Shown here: piece by piece, positions 47,743 through 55,982 of the stretch
How the letters are laid out: every line of letters begins with the position of its first letter
Position numbering within the stretch: position 1 is the first letter of the stretch
Assembly: GCA_050180895.1 (NCBI GenBank)
Contig: JBFXDS010000005.1
Span: 248,001-312,000 of the forward strand
DNA: 64,000 nucleotides
Reading direction: 5' to 3'
DNA from: JBGPEQ01 sp050180895
Lineage (GTDB): Bacteria; Pseudomonadota; Alphaproteobacteria; Dongiales; Dongiaceae
Translations under genes and position numbers: made by a program
The notes under the pieces: model-generated
Told to the model about the DNA's origin: nothing
Databases searched by the model: none
What the model saw: the letters and a program-made list of their open reading frames with translations, nothing else

Positions 47743-49745
47743 ACCAACATCACCAGCATGAGGACGAACAGCAGGCCGACGAGAAGCGCGAAGACGAGGC
47801 TCAGATATTTGCGGATGGTCAGGAACTGCAGTAGGCTGAGCTTGTCGGCGGCGAACGAGGTGGCGATGCCGACCGGCGCGTAGATCGTGTCCCACACCGG
47901 GTCGCGCAGCGTGACGGTCAGCCGCGCCGGCCGCGCGTCGCCGGGCGACGGCATGTCCACCCGCTCGCGCGCCAGGAAGACCACCTCGCCGAACACGCGG
48001 CGGATCGGCTGGGCGAAGCTGTCGGCGGTGTATTGCGTGGCCGGGCTGGGATCGGGGAAGCCGCAGTCCCAGGCCGGTCCGCGGCGCACCGCGCGCGAGG
48101 CGAAGCGGTGCAGCGCCTGCACCGCGGCCACCGTCGAGATCGCGACGAAGGCGAAGACCAGCAGGCCGTTGTAGGAGCTGCGGCTCTCGGCGATCGGCAC
48201 GATCGACAGCCAGGGCAGGGAGGTCTGGGCGGGCATGCGGTGGCCGACCAGCGCCTGCGCCACCGGGGCCAGGGCGTCGATGACGCCGCCCGGCACGAGT
48301 CCGACGATGAGGCACAGGCCGGCGAGCGCGAACATGGCGGCCAGCGAGGCGCGGTCCACCTCCCGCGCCGTTTCCGCCGCTCCCGTCCGCGGCCGGCCGA
48401 GGAAGGTGACGCCGAACGCCTTGACGAAGCAGGCCGCCGCCAGCGCCGCCGACAGGGCGAGCATCGCGCCGACGGCGGGCACGATCAGCTTGACGCCCCA
48501 GGACGGCACGTCCGGGCTGAGGAGGATCGCCTGGAAGGTCAGCCACTCCGAGACGAAGCCGTTGAGCGGCGGCAGCGCCGAGATCGCCACGCAGCCCGTG
48601 AGGAAGGCGAAGGCGGTCAGCGGCATGCGGCGCACGAGGCCGCCCAGATGCTCCATGTCGCGCTCGCCGGTCGCCGTCAGAACGGCGCCGGCGGCGAAGA
48701 ACAGCAGGCTCTTGAACAGGCTGTGGTTGAAGACGTGGAACAGCGCCGCCGTCAGCGCCAGCGCCGCGGCGCCCGGCATCTGGTGGGCGGCGAAGGCGAG
48801 CGCGAGGCCGAGTCCGATGAAGATGATGCCGATGTTCTCCACCGTGTGGTAGGCCAGCAGCCGCTTGAGGTCGTGCTGCATCAGGGCGCTCAGCACCCCG
48901 AGCACGCAGGTGATGCCGGCGAGCGGGATCACGGCGATGCCCCACCACCAGGACGGCGGCCCGCTGAGGTCGAAGACGATGCGGATGAAGCCGTAGACCG
49001 CGACCTTGGTCATCACCCCGCTCATCAGCGCCGAGACGTGGCTGGGCGCCGCCGGATGGGCGAGCGGCAGCCAGACATGCAGCGGCACCAGCCCCGCCTT
49101 CGAGCCGGCGCCGAGCAGGACCAGGACCAGGACCAGTCCGGGCAGCGCGACCGCCGCGCCGCGGATGTCGTCGAACGCGTATCCGCCGCTGCCGCCGGCG
49201 AGCAGTCCGAACGCGAGCAGCAGGCTGAGCGTGCCGAAGCTCGCCATGACGAGGTAGATGAAGCCCGCGCGCCGGTTGTCCGCGTCCCGGTGGTGCGCCA
49301 TCACCAGCGCCCAGGAGGACAGCGACATGAATTCCCAGGCGAGCAGGAAGGTGAAGGCGTCGTCGGCCAGCACGACGAGGTTCATGCCGGCCAGGAAGGC
49401 GGCATAGAAGGGCAGCACCCGGCCCGGCGACCTCTCGTGCCGGCCATAGCCGAGGGCGAACAGGCTGGCCGCCGCGCCGCCCAGGTTGGTGACGGCCAGG
49501 AAGAAGGCGGCGAGCGCGTCCAGGCGGAAGTGGGCGCCGATCCACGGCAGCCCGACGGGCAGCCGCAGCGACGACACGCCGCCGCCCGCCAGGTGGGCCA
49601 GCGCCGCGGCGAGGACGAGGAGGCAGATGGCGAGGCACCCGCCGTAGACCGCGCGCGTCGCCGCCGCCGGCCGCAGCGCCGCCATGGCCAGCGCCGGCAG
49701 GCAGAGCAGCGCGGGCACGCTGCACAGCGGCAGGGTCACGGCCAT
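47733..49745 (-). CDS. hydrogenase-4-like antiporter subunit HyfB, second copy
   Basis: 670 residues from the ATG at 49745, ten bases before the stop of the first copy. About 16 membrane helices, with the conserved GAGSKAGLVPLHVWLPLAHPAAPSHVSALMSGVMTKVAVYGFIR block and HDLKRLLAYHTVENIGIIFIGLG. The C-terminus (PAWDCGFPDPSPATQYTADSFAQPIRRVFGEVVF) is HyfB-specific. It matches the first copy strongly, including a run of 114 identical bases (48981-49094 versus 50972-51085). Two proton-channel HyfB copies in one operon are unusual. Confidence 0.9.
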   Translation of the reverse strand: MAVTLPLCSVPALLCLPALAMAALRPAAATRAVYGGCLAICLLVLAAALAHLAGGGVSSLRLPVGLPWIGAHFRLDALAAFFLAVTNLGGAAASLFALGYGRHERSPGRVLPFYAAFLAGMNLVVLADDAFTFLLAWEFMSLSSWALVMAHHRDADNRRAGFIYLVMASFGTLSLLLAFGLLAGGSGGYAFDDIRGAAVALPGLVLVLVLLGAGSKAGLVPLHVWLPLAHPAAPSHVSALMSGVMTKVAVYGFIRIVFDLSGPPSWWWGIAVIPLAGITCVLGVLSALMQHDLKRLLAYHTVENIGIIFIGLGLALAFAAHQMPGAAALALTAALFHVFNHSLFKSLLFFAAGAVLTATGERDMEHLGGLVRRMPLTAFAFLTGCVAISALPPLNGFVSEWLTFQAILLSPDVPSWGVKLIVPAVGAMLALSAALAAACFVKAFGVTFLGRPRTGAAETAREVDRASLAAMFALAGLCLIVGLVPGGVIDALAPVAQALVGHRMPAQTSLPWLSIVPIAESRSSYNGLLVFAFVAISTVAAVQALHRFASRAVRRGPAWDCGFPDPSPATQYTADSFAQPIRRVFGEVVFLARERVDMPSPGDARPARLTVTLRDPVWDTIYAPVGIATSFAADKLSLLQFLTIRKYLSLVFALLVGLLFVLMLVMLVWS

Positions 49746-51745
49746 AGCGACACCGCCAGCAGCAGGGCCACGAGCGCCATGAACACCAGGCTCAGATATT
49801 TGCGGATGGTCAGGAACTGCAGCCGGTTGAGCCGCTCGGCGGCCGACCAGACCACGTCGTCGACCGGGGCGTAGAGCGTCTCCCACACGAGGTCGCGGAG
49901 GCTGACGGTCAGCCGGGCCGGCCGCGCGTCGCCCGGCGACGGCATGTCGACGCGCTCGCGCGCCTGGAGCACGAAGGTGCCGAAGACGCGGCGGATCGGC
50001 TGGGCGAAGCTGTCGGCGGTGTATTGCGTGGCCGGGTTCGGATCGGGGAAGCCGCAGTCCCAGGCCGGCGCCCGGCGCACCGCGTGCGAGGCCAGACGAT
50101 GGATAGCGTAGGCGGCGAGCGACGCCGAGAGGGCGACGAAGCCGAACACGAGCAGGCCGTTGTAGGAGCTGCGGCTCTCCGCGATCGGCACGATCGACAG
50201 CCAGGCGTCGGCCGTCTGCGCCGGCATGCGCGCGCCGACCAGCCCCTGCACCGCCGGCGCCACCGCGTCGATCACGGGTCCCGGCAGGACGCCCACGACC
50301 AGGCACAGGCCGGCGAAGGCGAACATCGCGCCGAGCGACCAGCGGTCGACCTCCCGCGCCGCCGCCGCCTCCGGCGTGCGCGGCCGGCCGAGGAAGCCGA
50401 TGCCGAAGGCGCGCACGAAGCAGGCGCCGGCCAGCGCGGCCGACAGCGCCAGCAGCCCGCCGACCGCGGGCACCAGCAGCTTCAGACCCCATTGCGGCAG
50501 CTCCGGGCTCAGCAGGATCGACTGCAGGGTCAGCCATTCCGAGACGAAGCCGTTCAGCGGCGGCAGCGCCGAGATGGCGATGCAGCCCGCCAGGACGGCG
50601 AGGGCGGTCGCCGGCATGCGGCGGATCAGCCCGCCGAGATGCTCCAGGTTGCGGGCGCCGGTCGCCGTCAGCACCGCGCCCGCGCCGAAGAACAGCAGGC
50701 TCTTGAACAGCGCGTGGTTGAGGGCATGGAACAGCGCCGCCGTGAGCGCCAGGGCGGCGGCGGCATGGAGGCCGTTGGCCTGGAACGCCAGCGCCAGCCC
50801 GAGGCCGACGAAGACGAAGCCGATGTTCTCGATGGTGCTGTAGGCCAGGATGCGCTTGAGGTCCGCCTGCATCAGCGCGTAGAGCACGCCGAGCACGGCC
50901 GTGCCGCTGCCGATGCCCAGCACGACGATGCCCCACCACCAGGCCGGCGGGCCGCCGAGGTCGAAGACGACGCGGATGAAGCCGTAGACCGCGACCTTGG
51001 TCATCACCCCGCTCATCAGCGCCGAGACGTGGCTGGGCGCCGCCGGATGGGCGAGCGGCAGCCAGACATGCAGCGGCACCAGCCCGGCCTTCGAGCCGGC
51101 GCCGAGCAGCACCAGGAACAGCACCAGCGCGGCGATCCAGGGCGGCGCGCCGCCGGCGCGGATCGCGGCGAAGCCGTAGCCGCCCTCGGGCCCGGCGAGC
51201 AGGCCGAAGGCGAGCAGCAGCGCCAGCGTGCCGAAGCTGGCCATGACGATATAGACGTAGCCGGCCTGCGCGTTGTCGGCGACGCGGTGGTGCGCCATCA
51301 CCAGCGCCCAGGACACCAGCGACATGAACTCCCAGCTCACCAGGAAGGTGAAGGCGTCGTCGGCCAGCACCACCAGGTTCATGCCGGCCAGGAAGGCGGG
51401 GAAGAACGGCAGCACGCGGATGGGCGCCGGTTCGTGCCGGCCGTAGCCCACGCCGTAGAGGCTCGCCGCCGCCCCGCCGCCATTGACGATCGCCAGGAAC
51501 AGCGCCGAGAGGTCGTCGACGCGGAACTGCGCGCCGATCCAGGGCAGGCCGAGCGGCAGGGTCGCGGTGGCGGGCGCATCGGCGGCGAGCAGATGCACCA
51601 GGCCGACGGCCGCCGCCGCCAGCGACGTCGCGCAGGCGGCGCCGTAGATCGCCGGCGTCGCGAACGGCCGGCGTCCTCCGCCGGCCCCGAGCACGGCCAG
51701 GGCGAGCAGGATCGCCACGCACCACAGCGAGAGAACGGCCGCCAT
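49736..51745 (-). CDS. hydrogenase-4-like antiporter subunit HyfB, first copy
   Basis: 669 residues, first gene of the seven-gene operon. Motifs as in the second copy: GLPWIGAQFRVDDLSALFLAIVNGGG, LVSWEFMSLVSWALVMAHH, GAGSKAGLVPLHVWLPLAHP and ADLKRILAYSTIENIGFVFVGLG, then PAWDCGFPDPNPATQYTADSFAQPIRRVFG at the C-terminus. It has about 16 membrane helices. It would carry protons or ions across the membrane. The 1330-residue frame that runs across both copies in another phase is a GC-driven shadow. A small XRE regulator lies 52 bases upstream on the same strand. Confidence 0.9.
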   Translation of the reverse strand: MAAVLSLWCVAILLALAVLGAGGGRRPFATPAIYGAACATSLAAAAVGLVHLLAADAPATATLPLGLPWIGAQFRVDDLSALFLAIVNGGGAAASLYGVGYGRHEPAPIRVLPFFPAFLAGMNLVVLADDAFTFLVSWEFMSLVSWALVMAHHRVADNAQAGYVYIVMASFGTLALLLAFGLLAGPEGGYGFAAIRAGGAPPWIAALVLFLVLLGAGSKAGLVPLHVWLPLAHPAAPSHVSALMSGVMTKVAVYGFIRVVFDLGGPPAWWWGIVVLGIGSGTAVLGVLYALMQADLKRILAYSTIENIGFVFVGLGLALAFQANGLHAAAALALTAALFHALNHALFKSLLFFGAGAVLTATGARNLEHLGGLIRRMPATALAVLAGCIAISALPPLNGFVSEWLTLQSILLSPELPQWGLKLLVPAVGGLLALSAALAGACFVRAFGIGFLGRPRTPEAAAAREVDRWSLGAMFAFAGLCLVVGVLPGPVIDAVAPAVQGLVGARMPAQTADAWLSIVPIAESRSSYNGLLVFGFVALSASLAAYAIHRLASHAVRRAPAWDCGFPDPNPATQYTADSFAQPIRRVFGTFVLQARERVDMPSPGDARPARLTVSLRDLVWETLYAPVDDVVWSAAERLNRLQFLTIRKYLSLVFMALVALLLAVSLWP

Positions 51746-51797
51746 TCGGTCTACCCGCCCGCTCCGTCCAGGTCCGTCGTCACGTCTTGCCCCGGTC

Positions 51798-52043
51798 TCA
51801 TGACTTCAGCCGGATCCCCCGGCCGCCGCCCTGGCTGACCGCGCCGGCGGCGATGAGCTCGAGCCCGGCGGCGTCCAGCGCCGCGACCAGCTTCATCAGC
51901 GAGTCGACGTTGCCGCGCACCACCCCGTCGCTCGCCTCCATGCGCTGGATGGTCGGCACCGACAGCCCCGACAGCTCCGCCAGCGCCCGCTGGTCGATCC
52001 CCAGCAACGCCCGCGCCGCCCGCATCTGCGCCGCCGTTATCAT
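51798..52043 (-). CDS. small XRE-family helix-turn-helix regulator
   Basis: 81 residues from the ATG at 52043. MITAAQMRAARALLGIDQRALAELSGLSVPTIQRMEASDG is a complete HTH_3 helix-turn-helix (Q-R-A-L-A-E-L-S-G-L-S-V-P-T-I-Q-R), followed by VVRGNVDSLMKLVAALDAAGLELIAAG, which is typical of this group. It precedes the hyf-like operon on the same strand by 52 bases and is probably its regulator or an independent gene. The adjacent upstream sequence is AT-rich and could be its promoter. Confidence 0.8.
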   Translation of the reverse strand: MITAAQMRAARALLGIDQRALAELSGLSVPTIQRMEASDGVVRGNVDSLMKLVAALDAAGLELIAAGAVSQGGGRGIRLKS

Positions 52044-52344
52044 GGCTGAAGCATCAGATATGAGGTTCTGAATCGTACAACTAAAGTTTACACTCCATAC
52101 GACAAGAACGCAAAGCATCCCCGGCGCCTTAGCCCGCCCGGGACAGGACGATCGCATTTGACCAGTCGAGCGGTTGGCGAAAGGCTTTGGCGCGTGGAGC
52201 CGCGGAAGACACCCGAATTCGTGGATATGATGAGCGAACTGCCCGCCACTTGGCCGGACTGCGCCGGATCGTTCATTCGCGGGATGCCCTCCGCGGCTCC
52301 GCGTGGCAGATCTCTTTTCTACCTTCGCGCGACTGCGATAGCGC
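52044..52344. other. intergenic region, XRE gene to yhaV
   Basis: 301 bases with no supported gene. The left end (52050-52115) is AT-rich, which suits a promoter for the XRE gene. Positions 52289-52305 match 17 bases of the inverted-repeat element at 58502-58518 in the opposite orientation (CTCCGCGGCTCCGCGTG). An open frame at 52158-52361 has no ribosome site and no recognisable sequence. Confidence 0.5.
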
Positions 52345-52851
52345 CTATGGGACCGAGATGATCTGATCCGCTGCTGCGGCGAGCCGACCGCCGGCCGCCA
52401 CGCATTCGGCTTTGAGCTGCGCCCAATCGTCCGGCAGTTGCTTCTTGTCCAGCATCTTCCGGAAGACACTATAGGCGTCCGTCCTGCTGCCATAGGCGCG
52501 CAACGTGTTCTCGTCGTTCACCCAGGCATAGACGATGATCTTCTCGGTGGAGCGGAAGCGAAAGAATAGCCGGTACTGCTGAAAGAATTTCGCCCGCAGC
52601 CAGTGCTTCTTGTCTCCGCCCAGCGTATTGCCCTGGCGGTACTCGTCGCGCTCCGGATTCTCCGGAATGATCTCGAAGGCCAGCCGCAGGATTGCAGCCA
52701 GCCGCTTGGCGGCATTCTTTTGTTTATAGCCCTCGGGATTCTTTGCGCGGGCGGCCTCGACGGCCTGCGCCAGCGACTCGATCTGATCCAGGAACAGTGG
52801 GTGCGCGAAGATCGTCCAGCCGTTCACCACCAATGGATCGATGGCGCTCAT
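52345..52851 (-). CDS. yhaV: type II toxin YhaV
   Basis: 168 residues. The YhaV pattern is clear: VNGWTIFAHPLFLDQIESLAQAVEAARAKNPEGYKQKNAAKRLAAILRLAFEIIPENPERDEYRQGNTLGGDKKHWLRAKFFQQYRLFFRF and IVYAWVNDENTLRAYGSRTDAYSVFRKML. YhaV is a RelE-like ribosome-dependent RNase. It is the second gene of the pair and its ATG overlaps the prlF stop by four bases. It is a little longer than E. coli YhaV (154). Confidence 0.93.
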   Translation of the reverse strand: MSAIDPLVVNGWTIFAHPLFLDQIESLAQAVEAARAKNPEGYKQKNAAKRLAAILRLAFEIIPENPERDEYRQGNTLGGDKKHWLRAKFFQQYRLFFRFRSTEKIIVYAWVNDENTLRAYGSRTDAYSVFRKMLDKKQLPDDWAQLKAECVAAGGRLAAAADQIISVP

Positions 52852-53174
52852 TCCTCGTCATCGGGCGGCAGTGGCGCGTCGAGGTCGACCTCGACGTCGC
52901 CGACGAGCGCATTCATGCGGTTGACGAGTTCCGGCGTGATCGGCCGGACGGACCCGGCACCGGCCGCAATATCGCGCGCCAGGAATTTCAGGAACTTGTC
53001 GAGCACGGGGTCGTCCGCTTCGGCGCTGCGGCGTTCCAGCAGCACCGTTCGGTCGTCGATGACCTTGAACACGATCTTGTCGTGTTTCCGCAGGCGAAGG
53101 GCGCGCCGCACGGTGGCTGGCACGGTTGTCTGATAACGCTCCGTCAGGGTGCCCTCGGCTTCAATCACGGCCAT
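52848..53174 (-). CDS. prlF: type II antitoxin PrlF (SohA)
   Basis: 108 residues. The N-terminus TLTERYQTTVPATVRRALRLRKHDKIVFKVIDDRTVLLERR is the AbrB/SpoVT swapped-hairpin DNA-binding fold. The C-terminus (DPVLDKFLKFLARDIAAG, ITPELVNRMNALVGDVEVDLDAPLP) is PrlF-specific and binds YhaV. The complex would repress its own promoter, probably just upstream of 53174; TACCTTTA and repeated TGCAATG-type palindromic bases (53203-53220) are near there. It precedes the toxin gene, as is usual. Confidence 0.92.
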   Translation of the reverse strand: MAVIEAEGTLTERYQTTVPATVRRALRLRKHDKIVFKVIDDRTVLLERRSAEADDPVLDKFLKFLARDIAAGAGSVRPITPELVNRMNALVGDVEVDLDAPLPPDDEE

Positions 53175-53329
53175 GTTGAAATCTCCTTCCTGGCCTAAAG
53201 GTAATGCAAATGCATTACCATGTCAAGCATCGGCCGTCGAAGCCGAAAACGAGCCGCGGATCCTCTGTTGGAGCGGCGCCCGCCGCGCTGATAGACCTGA
53301 TGCTGGCACGCGTGAACGCGGACGAGGGG

Positions 53330-54941
53330 ATGAGCGAGAGCATCGGCAGCTTCGACTACGTCATCGTCGGCGCTGGCACGGCCGGCTGCGTGCTGGCCAA
53401 CCGGCTGAGCGCCGATCCGGCCGTGAGCGTGCTGCTGCTCGAGGCCGGCGGCCGCGACAGCTATCCCTGGATCCACATCCCCATCGGGCTACCTCTACAC
53501 CCAGAACAACCCGCGCACCGACTGGTGCTTCACGACCGAGCCGGAGCCCGGCCTCAACGGCCGCGCCCTCAACTACGCGCGCGGTCGCGTGCTCGGCGGC
53601 TGCTCCTCGATCAACGGCATGATCTACATGCGCGGACAGGCGCGCGACTACGACCACTGGCGCCAGCTCGGCAATGTCGGCTGGTCGTGGGAGGACGTGC
53701 TGCCCTACTTCAAGCGCTCGGAGGACTATGCCCACGGCGCGGATGACTTCCACGGCGCGGGCGGCGAATGGCGCGTCGAGGAGCCGCGCGTCTCCTGGGC
53801 GATCCTCGACGCCTTCCGCGACGCCGCGGCGGCCGTCGGCATCCCCCGGACCAACGATTTCAACCGCGGCGACAACGAAGGCTGCGGCTATTTCCAGGTC
53901 AATCAGCGGAGCGGCATCCGCTGGAGCACGGCCAAGGCCTTCCTGCGCCCGGTGCGTCGCCGTCCCAACCTGCGCGTGATCACGCACGCCCCGGCCAAGG
54001 CGATCCGCTTCGATGGCCGCCGCGCCGTCGGCCTCGAATTCTGGCAGGACGGCGCCGTGCGCGTCGCCGAAGCGCGCGGCGAGGTGATCCTCACCACCGG
54101 CGCCATCGGCTCGCCGCAGCTCCTGCAGCTCTCCGGCATCGGTCCCGCGGCCCTGCTGCGCGCGCACGGCATCGCCGTGCGCCACGAATTGCCGGGCGTC
54201 GGCGAGAACCTGCAGGACCATCTGCAGATCCGCACCGTCTATAAGGTGACGGGCATCCCCACCCTCAACGAACGCGCCAACCGTCTCGCCGGCCGCATCG
54301 GCATGGGCCTGGAGTACGCCCTGTTCCGCCGCGGCCCGCTGACCATGGCGCCGAGCCAGCTCGGCTGCTTCGCCAGGAGCGATCCGTCGCGCGAGACGCC
54401 GGACCTGCAGTACCATGTCCAGCCGCTCAGCCTCGATCGCTTCGGCGACCCGCTGCACCCGTTCCCGGCCTTCACCGCATCGGTCTGCAACCTGCGCCCG
54501 ACCAGCCGCGGCTCCGTGCGCATCCGCAGCCCCGACCCGCGCGCCCAGCCGGCGATCCGCCCGAACTATCTCGCGACGCCGGAGGATCGCGCGACGGCCG
54601 CCGCCGCCGTCCGTCTCACGCGCCGCATCTGCGCCGCCGCGCCTCTGGCCCGCTACGTCACCGAGGAATTTCGTCCCGGCCCGCAGGTCCAGTCCGACGC
54701 CGAACTCGTCAAGGCCGCGGGCGACATCGGCACCACCATCTTCCACCCCGTCGCCACCTGCAGGATGGGCGGCGACGCGATGGCCGTCGTCGACCCGCGC
54801 CTGCGCGTCCGCGGCCTCCGGTCCCTGCGCATCGTCGACGCCTCGATCATGCCCGCCATCACCTCCGGCAACACCAACGCCCCCACCATCATGATCGCCG
54901 AAAAAGCCGCCGACCTGATCCGCGAGGACGGCAAACTGTAG
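53330..54941 (+). pseudogene. GMC-family oxidoreductase with a frameshift
   Basis: The N-terminal part from the ATG at 53330 reads FDYVIVGAGTAGCVLANRLS and LLLEAGGRDSYPWIHIPIG, then changes frame. After a shift at GGG (53486-53488) the natural continuation, YLYTQNNPRTDWCFTTEPEP then GLNGRALNYARGRVLGGCSSINGMIYMRGQ, runs on to 54941 with GMC blocks (TGAIGSPQLLQLSGIG, GVGENLQDH) and the C-terminal GNTNAPTIMIAEKAADLIR. One extra G explains it; removing one gives 536 residues, the usual length. It is a decayed gene or a sequencing error. Members are FAD-dependent alcohol/choline dehydrogenases. Confidence 0.88.
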
Positions 54942-55162
54942 GGCGGCCCCACGTGGCCGTCCTCCCACCCGTTGCACCGTAGCGGAGAGTCTTGTAGGGG
55001 CGAGCGGCGCTCGCCCGTCGCGCCACATCCGCGATGTCGCTGGCCATGGACTAGCCATTTCCAACACCACCCACCCATTGCCAATGCAGGGCGACGCACT
55101 GGTTCGATCGCGCGGCGGCGTTACAACTTGCTGCTCACCGTGTCGCGTAGTATATTTCTGCC

Positions 55163-55450
55163 GTGATCCGATCGTGGCGGAACGCGGCAAGCCGCAAGGT
55201 GTGGGAAGGCGGTCTGCCCAACCGGTACCGTGGCCTCGATCCTGCGGCGGCCATAGATCTGCTGCTGGCGCTTAATGTGGCGAAGTCGCTGACGGACGTC
55301 GGCCCCTTGGCCAGTGTCGGGCTCCACAAACTGAAAGGAGACCGAAAGGGCCAGTGGGCCATGACCGTGAATGGACCGTGGCGCATTTGCTTCGAGTTCC
55401 GCAAGGGCGACGCCTACAACGTGGAAATCGTCGACTATCACAAGGGCTGA
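55163..55450 (+). CDS. higB: HigB-type toxin
   Basis: 95 residues from a GTG. The pattern is RelE/HigB: AASRKVWEGGLPNRYRGLDPAAAIDLLLALNVAKSLTDVGPLASVGLHKLKGDRKGQWAMTVNGPWRICFEFRKGDAYNVEIVDYHKG. The S-V-G-L-H-K-L-K-G-D and W-R-I-C-F-E-F blocks are diagnostic. HigB cleaves mRNA on translating ribosomes. It precedes the antitoxin, the reverse of the usual TA order and typical of higBA. Spacing to higA is three bases. Confidence 0.93.
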   Translation: MIRSWRNAASRKVWEGGLPNRYRGLDPAAAIDLLLALNVAKSLTDVGPLASVGLHKLKGDRKGQWAMTVNGPWRICFEFRKGDAYNVEIVDYHKG

Positions 55451-55453
55451 CGC

Positions 55454-55744
55454 ATGATTCCGATCGCACATCCCGGACGCCTCTTGCGGCGCGAGTTGGC
55501 GGCCCGCGGGCTCAGCGCGAACCGCCTCGCTCTCGACCTCGGCGTGCCGTCCGGGCGCATCACCGACATCCTCAACGGCCGGCGGGCAATCAGCGCCGAC
55601 ACCGCCGTCCGGCTCGGCCGCTATTTCGGCAACCGGCCCCAGTTCTGGCTCGATCTGCAGGCGCAGTACGACATCGCCCTCGTCGAACGCGACCACGGCA
55701 GGGAGATCGCCCGCCAGGTGCGCAGCCCCGCAAAGGCCGCTTAG
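55454..55744 (+). CDS. higA: HigA-type antitoxin
   Basis: 96 residues. HigA features: HPGRLLRRELAARGLSANRLALDLGVPSGRITDILNGRRAISADTAVRLGRYFGNRPQFWLDLQAQYDIALVER, an XRE-type helix-turn-helix with the R-x-F-x-N-x-P-x-F-W-L signature. It would neutralise HigB and repress the operon. The ATG follows the toxin stop by three bases. Confidence 0.94.
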   Translation: MIPIAHPGRLLRRELAARGLSANRLALDLGVPSGRITDILNGRRAISADTAVRLGRYFGNRPQFWLDLQAQYDIALVERDHGREIARQVRSPAKAA

Positions 55745-55982
55745 GAGCCGCGCAGACGGGTTACGACTGCGGGCGTCCCCCTGGAGAGGGCGAAGCCTGC
55801 GCCGCCGCACCCGGCCGGCAGCCCGCTTAACGAACCCCTAACGTTGCGCATCGACAATGGCTTCCTCCATCAGGGAGTGACACATGGAGATGCCTTGGGG
55901 ACCGGTTCCCGATGAGCCGGTGCCGACGGTTCGCCGCAATGTTCTCGCCGACCTGTGAGCAAACCTGCGCGCCGGCGTCCGC

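Noticed and set aside
47733..51725. A 1330-codon frame joining both HyfB genes
   Set aside because: Only the last 670 codons are HyfB2. The first part is an out-of-phase reading of HyfB1. The ATG at 49745 with the ten-base overlap is the sensible start.
52158..52361. A 67-codon frame between the XRE and yhaV genes
   Set aside because: No ribosome site, no recognisable sequence, and it overlaps the yhaV 3' end.
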